In this document: positions 25,446-34,136 of the stretch, piece by piece
How the letters are laid out: each line of letters begins with the position of its first letter
Numbering within the stretch: the first letter of the stretch is position 1
Assembly: GCF_020829645.1 (NCBI RefSeq)
Contig: NZ_JAIVFS010000015.1
Span: 62,001-126,000, forward strand
Direction: 5' to 3'
DNA length: 64,000 nucleotides
DNA from: Nostoc mirabile CHAB5784
Lineage (GTDB): Bacteria; Cyanobacteriota; Cyanobacteriia; Cyanobacteriales; Nostocaceae
Translations under genes and position numbers: made by a program
The notes under the pieces: model-generated
What the model saw: only the letters and a program-made list of their open reading frames with translations
The model's database searches: none
What the model was told of the DNA's origin: nothing

Positions 25446-28124
25446 GTGAATTATCCTGCACCGTCTCCAGAACTTGACTTAGGGTCTATATTTCCCTTTG
25501 ATCTGGATCAGTTTCAAAAAGAAGCGATCGCGTCCCTAAACGCCGGACGCTCCGTAGTCGTATGTGCCCCTACAGGTTCGGGCAAAACATTAGTCGGGGA
25601 ATACGCCATTTATCGCGCCCTGGCGCGAGGAAAACGTGTATTTTATACTACTCCCCTAAAGGCGCTATCGAATCAAAAATTGCGTGATTTTCGAGAAAAA
25701 TTCGGGTTTAATCAAGTCGGACTATTAACTGGAGATGCCTCCATTAACAGAGATGCACCGATTTTGGTGATGACCACAGAAATTTTCCGAAATATGCTCT
25801 ATGGCACACCCATTGGGCAAGTTGGCATCTCATTAGTAGACGTTGAAGCGGTGATACTTGATGAGTGCCACTACATGAACGATCGCCAGCGCGGTACTGT
25901 TTGGGAAGAATCAATCATTTATTGTCCCCGGGAAGTGCAACTAGCAGCCCTCTCAGCAACGGTTGCCAACAGCGATCAACTCACCGATTGGCTAAACCGC
26001 GTTCACGGGCCAACTGACCTGATTTACTCCGATTTTCGCCCAGTTCCCTTGGAATTTCACTTTTGCAATCCCAAAGGGTTATTTCCCCTGCTGAATGATA
26101 GCAAAACCAAAATTAACCCCCGCCTTATTCAGAAGAAGAAGGGGAGAGGGGGAGAAAGGGAGAGGGGAAGAAGTGGTAGACCTGAGGCTCCTGGAATCAT
26201 TTTTACCTTGAGCCAGTTAGAGCAACGGGATATGCTACCAGCGATTTACTTTATCTTCAGCCGCCGGGGATGTGATAAAGCCGTGGCAGAAGTGGGTGAT
26301 TTATGGCTGGTAAATAATGAAGAATCCCAGATTTTGCGGCAACAAATTGATGACTTTTTAGCCCGCAATCCCGAAGCAGGGCGTTCTGGACAAATTGCAC
26401 CCCTATACCGGGGAATTGCTGCCCACCACGCTGGAATTTTGCCTGCTTGGAAAGCACTGGTAGAAGAACTATTTCAGCAGGGGCTGATTAAAGTAGTATT
26501 CGCCACCGAAACACTAGCGGCGGGAATTAATATGCCTGCCCGGACAACGGTAATTTCTACCCTTTCCAAGCGTACTGATACTGGACACCGCCTGTTGAAC
26601 GCTTCCGAATTCTTGCAAATGGCGGGACGAGCAGGCCGCCGGGGGATGGATAAACAAGGTCATGTGGTGACAGTTCAAACTCCCTTTGAAGGAGCCAAAG
26701 AAGCGGCGTATTTGGGAACATCCAAGCCAGACCCCCTTGTAAGCCAGTTTACGCCCAGTTATGGCATGGTACTCAACTTGCTGCAAACACACACCCTAGA
26801 GCAAACCAGGGAACTGATAGAACGCAGTTTTGGGCAGTACATGGCCACTTTGCATTTAAGACCAGAATACGATGAGATTGCGGAACTGCAAAAACAATTA
26901 GCTCAACTACATGAGCAAATCGCCGCAGTTGATGAAAATGAACTGGCTATTTATGAGAAATTACGGCAACGCCTGAAAGTGGAACGCCAGATATTGAAAA
27001 CCTTGCAAGAGCAAGCGCAGGAAGATAGACAAGAAGAATTGGGGATGATGTTGGGATTTGCAGTGTCAGGAACTCTGTTGAGTCTCAAGGGTAAAAACAT
27101 CACAGTGTCTACTCCTGTAACCGCAGTTTTAGTGGGAAAATCGCCGGGTTCTGGTCAAGCTCCTTACTTGGTATGCTTGGGACACGATAACCGTTGGTAT
27201 GTGGCAACAACAGGGGATGTAGTTGATTTGTATGCTGAACTGCCGCGAATTGAAGTGCCACCTGATTTACTACCACCGCCAGAGATGCCTTTGAAGCCAG
27301 GACAGTCGCGCCGAGGTAATCAGGAAACATTTGCGATCGCTGCGCGTATTCCCGATCCGATAGAATCATTGCATCTCGCACCAGAAGTAGCAGAACAACT
27401 CAGCCGCACTACCGCCGTCCAAGAGCAATTAGAAGCTCATCCCCTACATCAATCAGGCAATGCTGCCACACTTTTCAAGCGCCGGGCCCGCTATGTCGAA
27501 CTAGAAGCCGAACTTGAACAGTTGCAAGGGCAAGTAGAGCAACACTCACAACGTCATTGGGAAGAATTTCTCAATTTAATCGCAATTCTGCAACACTTTG
27601 GCGGTTTGGATAACTTAGTGCCCACAGTATTAGGGCGAATTGCTGCCGCCATTCGGGGCGAGAATGAATTGTGGCTGGGTTTAGTATTCGTTAGTGGTGA
27701 ATTGGACAACTTAGATCCGCATCATTTAGCCGCCGCCGCCGCCGGTTTGGTGATGGAAACGCCCCGTCCAGATAGCAAGGTTAACTTTGAGCTTAGTAAT
27801 GAAGTGGCAGAAGCCTTAGCAAAATTGCGGGGAATTCGTCGCCAAATGTTCCAACTACAACGGCGTTATAACGTAGCGCTGCCTATATGGTTGGAGTTTG
27901 AGTTAATTGCCATAGTGGAACAATGGGCGCTAGGAATGGAGTGGATAGAACTCTGCGAGAACACCACCTTGGATGAAGGCGACGTGGTGAGAATTTTACG
28001 GCGGACGTTGGATTTATTATCACAAATACCCCACGTTCCCCATTTACCAGACTCTTTCTGGCGTAATGCCCATCGGGCAATGCAGTTGATAGATAGATTC
28101 CCTGTGAATGAGGTGGTTGAATAA
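25446..28124 (+). CDS. Ski2-like DEAD/DEAH-box RNA helicase
   Basis: An 892-aa superfamily 2 helicase of the Ski2/Mtr4 type common in cyanobacteria, expected to unwind structured RNA for processing or decay. Motifs: Q-region FPFDLDQFQKEAIASL, Walker A APTGSGKT (41-48), TTPLKALSNQKL, DECHYMND (from 139), ALSATVAN, then domain 2 with HHAGILPAWKALVEELFQQG, FATETLAAGINMPA and QMAGRAGRRGMD. The C-terminal ~400 residues are the helical extension. GTG 25446 is taken as start. A basic insertion KKGRGGERERGRSGR at about 230-245 is encoded by purine-rich minisatellite DNA (26134-26180) and is absent from the usual family layout. Another positional neighbour, proC, seems unrelated. Confidence 0.93.
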   Translation: MNYPAPSPELDLGSIFPFDLDQFQKEAIASLNAGRSVVVCAPTGSGKTLVGEYAIYRALARGKRVFYTTPLKALSNQKLRDFREKFGFNQVGLLTGDASINRDAPILVMTTEIFRNMLYGTPIGQVGISLVDVEAVILDECHYMNDRQRGTVWEESIIYCPREVQLAALSATVANSDQLTDWLNRVHGPTDLIYSDFRPVPLEFHFCNPKGLFPLLNDSKTKINPRLIQKKKGRGGERERGRSGRPEAPGIIFTLSQLEQRDMLPAIYFIFSRRGCDKAVAEVGDLWLVNNEESQILRQQIDDFLARNPEAGRSGQIAPLYRGIAAHHAGILPAWKALVEELFQQGLIKVVFATETLAAGINMPARTTVISTLSKRTDTGHRLLNASEFLQMAGRAGRRGMDKQGHVVTVQTPFEGAKEAAYLGTSKPDPLVSQFTPSYGMVLNLLQTHTLEQTRELIERSFGQYMATLHLRPEYDEIAELQKQLAQLHEQIAAVDENELAIYEKLRQRLKVERQILKTLQEQAQEDRQEELGMMLGFAVSGTLLSLKGKNITVSTPVTAVLVGKSPGSGQAPYLVCLGHDNRWYVATTGDVVDLYAELPRIEVPPDLLPPPEMPLKPGQSRRGNQETFAIAARIPDPIESLHLAPEVAEQLSRTTAVQEQLEAHPLHQSGNAATLFKRRARYVELEAELEQLQGQVEQHSQRHWEEFLNLIAILQHFGGLDNLVPTVLGRIAAAIRGENELWLGLVFVSGELDNLDPHHLAAAAAGLVMETPRPDSKVNFELSNEVAEALAKLRGIRRQMFQLQRRYNVALPIWLEFELIAIVEQWALGMEWIELCENTTLDEGDVVRILRRTLDLLSQIPHVPHLPDSFWRNAHRAMQLIDRFPVNEVVE

Positions 28125-28152
28125 ACAGGACGCTACGCAAAACTAGACACGC

Positions 28153-28182
28153 TATAGGGGCAATTCATGAATTGCCCCTATA
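28153..28182. repeat. 30-bp perfect palindrome
   Basis: TATAGGGGCAATTCA is followed directly by its reverse complement. The central 24 bp recur inside the element at 45497-45589. It lies downstream of the helicase and could fold as a terminator, but no T-run follows. Confidence 0.85.
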
Positions 28183-28328
28183 AACCGCCCCAAGAATGAA
28201 TTTAGATTTGACCAAATAATAGTAGTGGTACTTAGTTAAAAATGCTTTTTTGGTTTCGTATATGTTCTATACGTGATTAATCACGCGTATCTAACAGAAG
28301 TTATAGTCGCTATCAGCCCTCTTCAATC

Positions 28329-28703
28329 TTAGTAGACTAAATTTCCAGTACCGCGCAACTGACGCAAAGAATTCAAACAGAATGGACAGTCACATTTAAA
28401 TAACTGAATTGCGGCATCGCTTTCCTCTTCAGTAAAGTCCAACATGGCAACATTCTCATCTGATACTGATGTGGCAATGGTTGAGGAACGTGTAGAGGTA
28501 TACGGTTGCGTTCTCTCTGAATCTCGAATGCACACAAAATCTTTTCCACCATGTGGGTTAGTGATACAGGTACGACCGTCTTGTGTGTGCATTAATCGCT
28601 GAGTAATACTAGCATGGGCAGGATTCAATACCGCCAGCGTAGACATCAGCGACACAAAAATTGAGGAACTAGAAAGCAAATTCAGGATAATTTTTTTGTT
28701 CAT
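28329..28703 (-). CDS. Exported small protein with C-terminal CDCPFC motif, unknown function
   Basis: A 124-aa product with a signal peptide (MNKKIILNLLSSSSIFVSL... cleaving after AHA). The mature part has a pair of cysteines (GRTCITNPHGGKDFVCIRD) that could form a disulfide. It ends with ESDAAIQLFKCDCPFC followed by LNSLRQLRGTGN. The CxCxxC cluster suggests metal binding or redox chemistry, but it lacks a thioredoxin fold that I can see. The adjacent divergent gene is a heavy-metal ATPase, so a metal link is possible yet untested. Start ATG at 28703. Confidence 0.7.
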   Translation of the reverse strand: MNKKIILNLLSSSSIFVSLMSTLAVLNPAHASITQRLMHTQDGRTCITNPHGGKDFVCIRDSERTQPYTSTRSSTIATSVSDENVAMLDFTEEESDAAIQLFKCDCPFCLNSLRQLRGTGNLVY

Positions 28704-29242
28704 AAATTTACTTGAGAAAATTGTCTACTAGTTTAGGGTATTCGATTCACTTTCAAACTTCAAGTGAGTTTTCCCTAAGAATAGCTAGCCTGACACTTGT
28801 TACTCAACAAAGTTCCCTATCTACCCAGTTTGATCACAAATTACTTGCTACAGCAGAATTCAGCAGTCAAACAGGCTTGATGTCTGGATTTGAAACCTAA
28901 GTAGTGTATTTCAACAAATTTAAATCCGCTCTATATCCACAAGTTGGTAATTGTTGGCTTGATGCAAGGGACTCTTTGTCTTTGAAATCTTATGCAGAGC
29001 GATAAATTGTTCACTACGAACAAAAGTTATATTTTGACATTATTCTATACAATTAAAAATCGGTATAGCTGTCTTTACAAGATTATAAATCTTAATTTAA
29101 ACCAAAAGATAGGATAAATATTTAGCAATAAATCTGAGATAGATTCTCGTTCTTAAATTATCAACTTGTAAAAAGTTATTTTTTTCATTACATTTGGTAA
29201 AAGGCTCATATATCAAGTAATTTACTAGCCTCAACAGAAAAG
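28704..29242. promoter_or_regulatory. Divergent regulatory region with a 17-bp dyad
   Basis: This AT-rich spacer lies between the exported protein and the metal ATPase. At 29007-29023 it contains TTGTTC-ACTAC-GAACAA, a perfect 6-5-6 inverted repeat, about 220 bp before the ATPase start, with TTGACA at 29035. A metal-responsive repressor could use it; it does not match the 12-2-12 SmtB-type box. No regulator gene is adjacent. Confidence 0.35.
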
Positions 29243-31225
29243 ATGAAGCGAAAACTACATTCAGAATCTTCAGGTTGTTGCAACTGTGAACATGACCATC
29301 ATGAGAAACATAACCATAATCATGATGATAATCATAACCATGACCACAATCACGACCACGGTGGAGAATTCAATCTGAAAAATGAGATATTGCCTTTGGT
29401 AGTAATTTTAAGTTTATATGCGCCTGGTGTAATTTTTGAAAATCAATTACACAATACATTCTACTCAATAGGTGAATATCTGCTTTTCATCCCTGCCTAT
29501 TTATTAAGTGGATGGAGTGTTTTAAAAACTGCTGGGCGCAATATCCTCAAAGGTAGAGTATTCGATGAAACCTTTTTGATGGCAGTAGCGACATTAGGGG
29601 CGATCGCAATTCATAAGTTACCCGAAGCTGTCGGAGTTATGTTATTTTATAAAATTGGGGAATTGTTTCAGGATATTGCCGTTAGTCGTTCTCGTAATTC
29701 CATCAAAGCTTTATTAGAAGTACGTCCAGATTATGCCAATATTCAAACAGAGAGAGAATTAAAAAAAGTATCCCCCAATACAGTAAATATTGGAGATATT
29801 ATCGTTGTAAAACCTGGGGAAAAGATTCCCTTAGATGGTGAGATTATAGATGGGAATTCGCAAGTCGATACATCTGCATTAACTGGAGAGTCTGTACCGC
29901 GAACAGTGAGACTGGGAGAGACAGTTTTGGCTGGGATGATCAACAAAATGGGTGTTCTCAACATTAGAGTTACGAAACTATTTGATGACTCATCTATTGT
30001 CAAGATTTTAGACTTGGTGCAAAATGCCAAAAGTAAAAAAGCAGAAACAGAAAAATTTATTACTCAATTTGCCCGATATTATACGCCGATAGTAGTTTTT
30101 ACATCTCTAGGAGTTGCATTATTACCTCCTTTATTCATTGCTGGTGCAACTTCTTCAGAATGGGTTTATCGCGCCCTAATTTTACTAGTTATCTCCTGTC
30201 CATGTGGACTAGTTATCAGTATTCCCTTAGGTTACTTTGGAGGTGTAGGAGGTGCAGCTAAACGTGGTATTTTGGTTAAAGGCTCTACTTTTTTAGATGC
30301 TTTAAATGCAGTGAATACAGTTGTTTTTGATAAAACTGGAACGTTAACAAAAGGGGTATTTAAAGTAGCAAAAATAGTACCATCAAATGGCTACCATGAA
30401 CAAGAACTGCTGCAATTAGCTGCCAAAGTAGAATTGCACTCAAATCATCCCATCGCTCAATCTATCCGCAAGGCTTATGGTGGAAAAATCGATGAATTTG
30501 AGGTGAGAGATTATGAAGAGATACCAGGCTATGGAATTAAAGCCAAGGTTGAAAATAGGGTAGTGATAGCGGGAAGCGATCGCCTATTACATAGAGAGAA
30601 TATTACTCATGCTAATTGCCAGTTAGAAGGAACAGTTATTCATCTAGCAGTGGATAATATTTACGCTGGGTATATTGTCATTGCTGATGAACCCAAAGAA
30701 GATGCTATACAGGCTATTCAAGCACTCAAAGGAATGGGTGTAGAGAAAACAGTAATGTTGACAGGAGATAATCAAGCGATCGCATCCCGGATTGCTCAAC
30801 AGTTAGGTATAGATGCTTACGAAGCAGAGTTATTACCAGAAGGAAAAGTCAATGCCATTGAGAAATTACTCAGCACCGTTGGTAAGCATAGTAAAGTTGC
30901 CTTTGTTGGGGATGGCATTAATGATGCGCCAGTGATTGCTAGAGCAGATGTTGGCATAGCAATGGGCGGGTTAGGCTCAGATGCAGCCATAGAAACTGCC
31001 GATATTGTGATTATGACAGATGCACCCTCAAAAGTGGCAGAAGCAATACAAATCGCCAGAAAAACCCGTAAAATTGTTTGGCAAAATATTGGGTTTGCTT
31101 TAGCAATTAAAGGTGTATTTATTGGATTGGGTATTTTAGGTATAGCGACAATGTGGGAAGCTGTCTTTGCTGATGTGGGAGTAGCAATGCTTGCAATTTT
31201 AAACGCAACTAGAGCGATGAAATAA
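29243..31225 (+). CDS. His-rich heavy-metal P1B-type ATPase (Zn/Cd/Pb exporter type)
   Basis: A 660-aa cation pump. The N-terminus is a metal-binding tail with CCNCEHDHHEKHNHNH and further His-Asp pairs to residue 39, replacing the usual CxxC HMA domain. Core motifs: TGES (213-216), ISCPCGLV with CPC at 319-321, DKTGTLTKG with phosphorylated Asp363, SNHPIAQ (HP motif), MLTGDNQAIA, and [10 protein letters not shown]. The CPC context, His-rich tail and membrane topology resemble cyanobacterial Zn/Cd/Pb exporters such as AztA/ZiaA; exact metal specificity is inference. No SmtB/ArsR regulator is adjacent, but a dyad lies upstream. The gene downstream encodes an exported protein. Confidence 0.93.
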   Translation: MKRKLHSESSGCCNCEHDHHEKHNHNHDDNHNHDHNHDHGGEFNLKNEILPLVVILSLYAPGVIFENQLHNTFYSIGEYLLFIPAYLLSGWSVLKTAGRNILKGRVFDETFLMAVATLGAIAIHKLPEAVGVMLFYKIGELFQDIAVSRSRNSIKALLEVRPDYANIQTERELKKVSPNTVNIGDIIVVKPGEKIPLDGEIIDGNSQVDTSALTGESVPRTVRLGETVLAGMINKMGVLNIRVTKLFDDSSIVKILDLVQNAKSKKAETEKFITQFARYYTPIVVFTSLGVALLPPLFIAGATSSEWVYRALILLVISCPCGLVISIPLGYFGGVGGAAKRGILVKGSTFLDALNAVNTVVFDKTGTLTKGVFKVAKIVPSNGYHEQELLQLAAKVELHSNHPIAQSIRKAYGGKIDEFEVRDYEEIPGYGIKAKVENRVVIAGSDRLLHRENITHANCQLEGTVIHLAVDNIYAGYIVIADEPKEDAIQAIQALKGMGVEKTVMLTGDNQAIASRIAQQLGIDAYEAELLPEGKVNAIEKLLSTVGKHSKVAFVGDGINDAPVIARADVGIAMGGLGSDAAIETADIVIMTDAPSKVAEAIQIARKTRKIVWQNIGFALAIKGVFIGLGILGIATMWEAVFADVGVAMLAILNATRAMK

Positions 31226-31322
31226 AATTTTGGGAAAATCAGGAATTTGTCATTGGGAAATTGTAGTAGTTATTGTTTATTTAACGCTTCTGACTGAGAT
31301 TCTACTACCCAAAATAGAACCC

Positions 31323-32000
31323 ATGAATTCATCAATCAAAGGCTTTGCTATAGCTACTTTAGCTTTACTGCTAAACTATTCAGCAAACCCAGCCTTTGCA
31401 CTACCCCAGAAAATCAATCATCCAATTACTGTTGCTAAATCGCAACCATTAACAGATACCTTAATCGTTCCTGGGGAAAGAGTTGGGCCGATAACACGCA
31501 CAACCACCAAGCAAGATTTAGTCAAACTATTTGGTGGATCTCGTCTCGTTGATAAAACCATTTCAGGCCCCGAAGGAATGGGTAGTTTTGCAGCTACTCA
31601 GTTAAATCTAAATCAGGGGCGATCTTTACTGGTAGTTTGGAGTGATAATACTCGTACTAAACCTCTAGATGTGCGTAACCTGGGTTCAGCTTGGAAAACC
31701 CGCGAAGGTATTGGAGTGGGAACCCCTTTGAGCGAATTACGTAAGAAGTTAGGTAACTTTAAACTCTATGGATTGGCATGGGACTACGGCGGCACGATTT
31801 TGTTAGATAGTAGCCGATTATCTAGCTATCAGGGCAAACTCATCCTACGAGTAGATACTGCTCCTAATGCTTACGAAAAGTTCCCCAATGACTACGAAGC
31901 GGTGTCTGGGGATGCTACTTTTTCCTCCACCAATCCCCACTGGAAACCTCTGAGAATTAGGCTTGCAGAAATTATCGTTGTATTGAATCCAAGTGAGTAG
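31323..32000 (+). CDS. Exported protein of unknown function
   Basis: A 225-aa protein. ATG 31323 yields a clear signal peptide (MNSSIKGFAIATLALLLN... ending NPAFA), whereas the open frame further upstream to 31230 adds a second hydrophobic stretch without a ribosome site. The mature part contains GERVGPITRTTTKQDLVKLF followed by GGSRLVDKTI, and TPLSELRKKLGNFKLYGLAWD. This repeated start-region pattern resembles periplasmic proteins that read a ratio or threshold, but I cannot name the family. It lies 98 bp after the metal ATPase, same strand, so co-transcription is possible. Confidence 0.75.
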   Translation: MNSSIKGFAIATLALLLNYSANPAFALPQKINHPITVAKSQPLTDTLIVPGERVGPITRTTTKQDLVKLFGGSRLVDKTISGPEGMGSFAATQLNLNQGRSLLVVWSDNTRTKPLDVRNLGSAWKTREGIGVGTPLSELRKKLGNFKLYGLAWDYGGTILLDSSRLSSYQGKLILRVDTAPNAYEKFPNDYEAVSGDATFSSTNPHWKPLRIRLAEIIVVLNPSE

Positions 32001-32161
32001 TGGTATGCTAAACATCAGTTTGCTTGCTAGGGCGTAGAGGGACTATGAAGACGATGTTCTTACACTAAGTCTGGAACTAGTAAATTACTGAGAGAAGAAA
32101 TTACATAAGTGACATCTCGTGTCGCAATGATGTTTCAGCTATTGAAACCAAACACAGTAAA

Positions 32162-32218
32162 CCAGATTGCTAGATCGATAATCTGGCTAGTCGTCTTGAG
32201 TAAAGATTATTGACTCAA
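32162..32218 (+). promoter_or_regulatory. Two adjacent dyads upstream of the STAND-MoxR-vWA operon
   Basis: CCAGATT-N11-AATCTGG (32162-32186) and TTGAGT-N11-ACTCAA (32196-32218) lie 12-68 bp before the first start codon. Identical 11-bp spacing suggests operator-like sites. No regulator gene is adjacent and the sequences match no consensus I know. Confidence 0.35.
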
Positions 32219-32229
32219 AAAGTACCTGG

Positions 32230-33216
32230 ATGTCTTCCGAGCAGCATCTACAGCACAAAAGCGATGCACTACAGGAACATTATGACCTGCTAGCCGAGAA
32301 GTTAAAAAGGTTGCGTCACGATAATGCGATCGCAGCAGATACTCTCATTCGCTTCCAATTAGAAAAGCAAATTGAACAAACTGAAGCTGAACTAAACGAA
32401 TTGGATCAGCAGCTTGGTGATCTGGAACTAGCTCTATCTAGTGGAAGAGTGTATCGTGCTTTGTTGAAATTGGGTTATCGAGAGCAGACGCGAGCATTTC
32501 GGAGATTTATTGAGACTCATTCAGTAGCAGCCTTTCTAATCCACGGTTCACTTTATTATGGTCAGCGCTGGTTGTTAAATCGGCTAGTGGTACAAAATGT
32601 TCCCAATATTATGACAGGAAAGATTGTGCGAATTGAACTCAGTCGTATTGCTCGTAGAAGTGACAGTGCTGCATTGTGGCGTGAACTTGGTGGTAGAGTT
32701 GGTCTGGGTAGGCAAAGCTCAATTCCTGAAATTGCTGAACGAGTTTATCAATGGTGGCTAACTCAGAATGTCCTGTTAATTTTATACGATGTCGATTGTC
32801 TTTCGGAAACTCTTTTACACGATCTGATCCAAGATTTCTGGTTACTATTAGCTACTAAAGTTAAAACGGCTAGCCCACAAGCGAGTCAATTCAAATTATT
32901 AATGTTCCTAGTAGATTATGATGGCTGCGTAGGTAGTTGGAATATTCCTTTTGTAGAACGGCTCGACCCTAGTTGGAAGCCAGATAACCCTGTGAAACTG
33001 CCTGAGATTAATCAATTTTCTGACGATGAACTGACTAACTGGCTAGAGTATTCAGAGGACGAATTGCCGACTAAACTGATAGATCAGCTAGATGAAACAG
33101 TACAAATAATACTGAAAAACAGTGATAACGGCATTCCAGAACCCGCATTGGGCGAAATTTGTCAACTGTCTGGCTGTAATTGGTATGACGAAGAGGAAAA
33201 ATGGTTAAGGCTGTAG
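32230..33216 (+). CDS. Coiled-coil protein with degenerate STAND-type NTPase domain (iSTAND-like)
   Basis: A 328-aa protein. Residues 10-70 form a coiled coil (LQEHYDLLAEKLKRLRHDN, FQLEKQIEQTEAELNELDQQ) of a type found in front of caspase, CHAT and STAND modules. Residues about 72-300 look like a STAND ATPase that has lost its P-loop: REQTRAFRRFIETHSVAAFL then IHGSLYYGQRWLLNRLV has no GKS/T, and the Walker-B-like strand reads VLLILYDVDCL. Such inactive STAND proteins occur beside MoxR and vWA genes in multicellular bacteria and are proposed sensors or adaptors. It overlaps the next gene by 16 bp. Start ATG 32230. A similar coiled coil recurs in the relic at 39336-39470. Confidence 0.8.
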   Translation: MSSEQHLQHKSDALQEHYDLLAEKLKRLRHDNAIAADTLIRFQLEKQIEQTEAELNELDQQLGDLELALSSGRVYRALLKLGYREQTRAFRRFIETHSVAAFLIHGSLYYGQRWLLNRLVVQNVPNIMTGKIVRIELSRIARRSDSAALWRELGGRVGLGRQSSIPEIAERVYQWWLTQNVLLILYDVDCLSETLLHDLIQDFWLLLATKVKTASPQASQFKLLMFLVDYDGCVGSWNIPFVERLDPSWKPDNPVKLPEINQFSDDELTNWLEYSEDELPTKLIDQLDETVQIILKNSDNGIPEPALGEICQLSGCNWYDEEEKWLRL

Positions 33217-34136
33217 GTGGAAAACTCTTGGAATATACAGGTAAAGTGCAGCCTCAGCTAGGAGAAAGGGGGGCAAATGGACAGATGTTATATCCCTATT
33301 TGCCTAATCCTGAACTGGTAGAAGCAGTCAACTTGGCGATTTACTTGGAACGTCCCTTACTCCTCAAAGGTGAACCGGGATGCGGCAAGACTCAACTTGC
33401 AAGTGCAGTTGCCTACGAACTAGGTTTGAACATGGAAGCTTGGTATGTCAAATCCACTAGTCGAGGGCGCGATGGCTTGTATAACTACGATGCTGTTGGA
33501 CGGTTGCGGGATGCCCAGCTAGCTGCTTCCAGTCGCCTGACAGCAGAACAAATCCAGCGAATTGATGATCCAACTACATATATACGCTGGGGGCCTCTGG
33601 GACGAGCATTTCAGCAAGAAAATCGCACTGTCGTACTGATTGATGAAATTGATAAAGCTGACATTGACTTTCCCAACGACCTGCTGCTGGAATTAGATGA
33701 GCGGCGGTTTATTGTCGAGGAAACAGGTCAGGAAATTGAAGCAAAGGCAGCACCAATTGTTTTAATTACCAGCAATGATGAAAAAGATTTGCCGGATGCC
33801 TTCTTGCGAAGGTGTTTGTTTCACTATGTTGAATTTCCTAGTCGTGAGCGGTTGATACAAATCGTTAACGCTCTGTTTCCTACTTCACCCCAAGCTTTGG
33901 TGGATAAAGCCATAGTTCGCTTCCTACTATTGCGGGAGGAAATGCGAAAAGATAAAGGTGAGGCTGGCAAAAAAGTCAGTACCAGCGAATTAATTGACTG
34001 GTTTCGCGTCCTGCGTCGGTATCCTCAAGATGAGGCTCTGGCAAAACTGGATGGCAAGATACCTTATGCTGGCGTGTTGCTGAAAAGTTGGGATGACCAT
34101 ATACGCTATTTGAGACAGAGCCGTGGACGTGAATGA
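33201..34136 (+). CDS. MoxR-family AAA+ ATPase
   Basis: A 311-aa MoxR-type AAA+ chaperone. Walker A GEPGCGKT at residues 57-64, Walker B TVVLIDEIDKAD at about 143-154, sensor region LITSNDEKDLPDAFLRRC with the arginine finger. The insert KSTSRGRDGLYNYDAVGRLR after Walker A is characteristic of the branch that works with vWA proteins, usually as a hexamer remodelling a target. It overlaps both neighbours (16 bp and 14 bp), so the three genes are translationally coupled. The role in this operon, gating an effector through NTP hydrolysis, is inferred from described MoxR-vWA conflict systems. Confidence 0.93.
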   Translation: MVKAVGGKLLEYTGKVQPQLGERGANGQMLYPYLPNPELVEAVNLAIYLERPLLLKGEPGCGKTQLASAVAYELGLNMEAWYVKSTSRGRDGLYNYDAVGRLRDAQLAASSRLTAEQIQRIDDPTTYIRWGPLGRAFQQENRTVVLIDEIDKADIDFPNDLLLELDERRFIVEETGQEIEAKAAPIVLITSNDEKDLPDAFLRRCLFHYVEFPSRERLIQIVNALFPTSPQALVDKAIVRFLLLREEMRKDKGEAGKKVSTSELIDWFRVLRRYPQDEALAKLDGKIPYAGVLLKSWDDHIRYLRQSRGRE

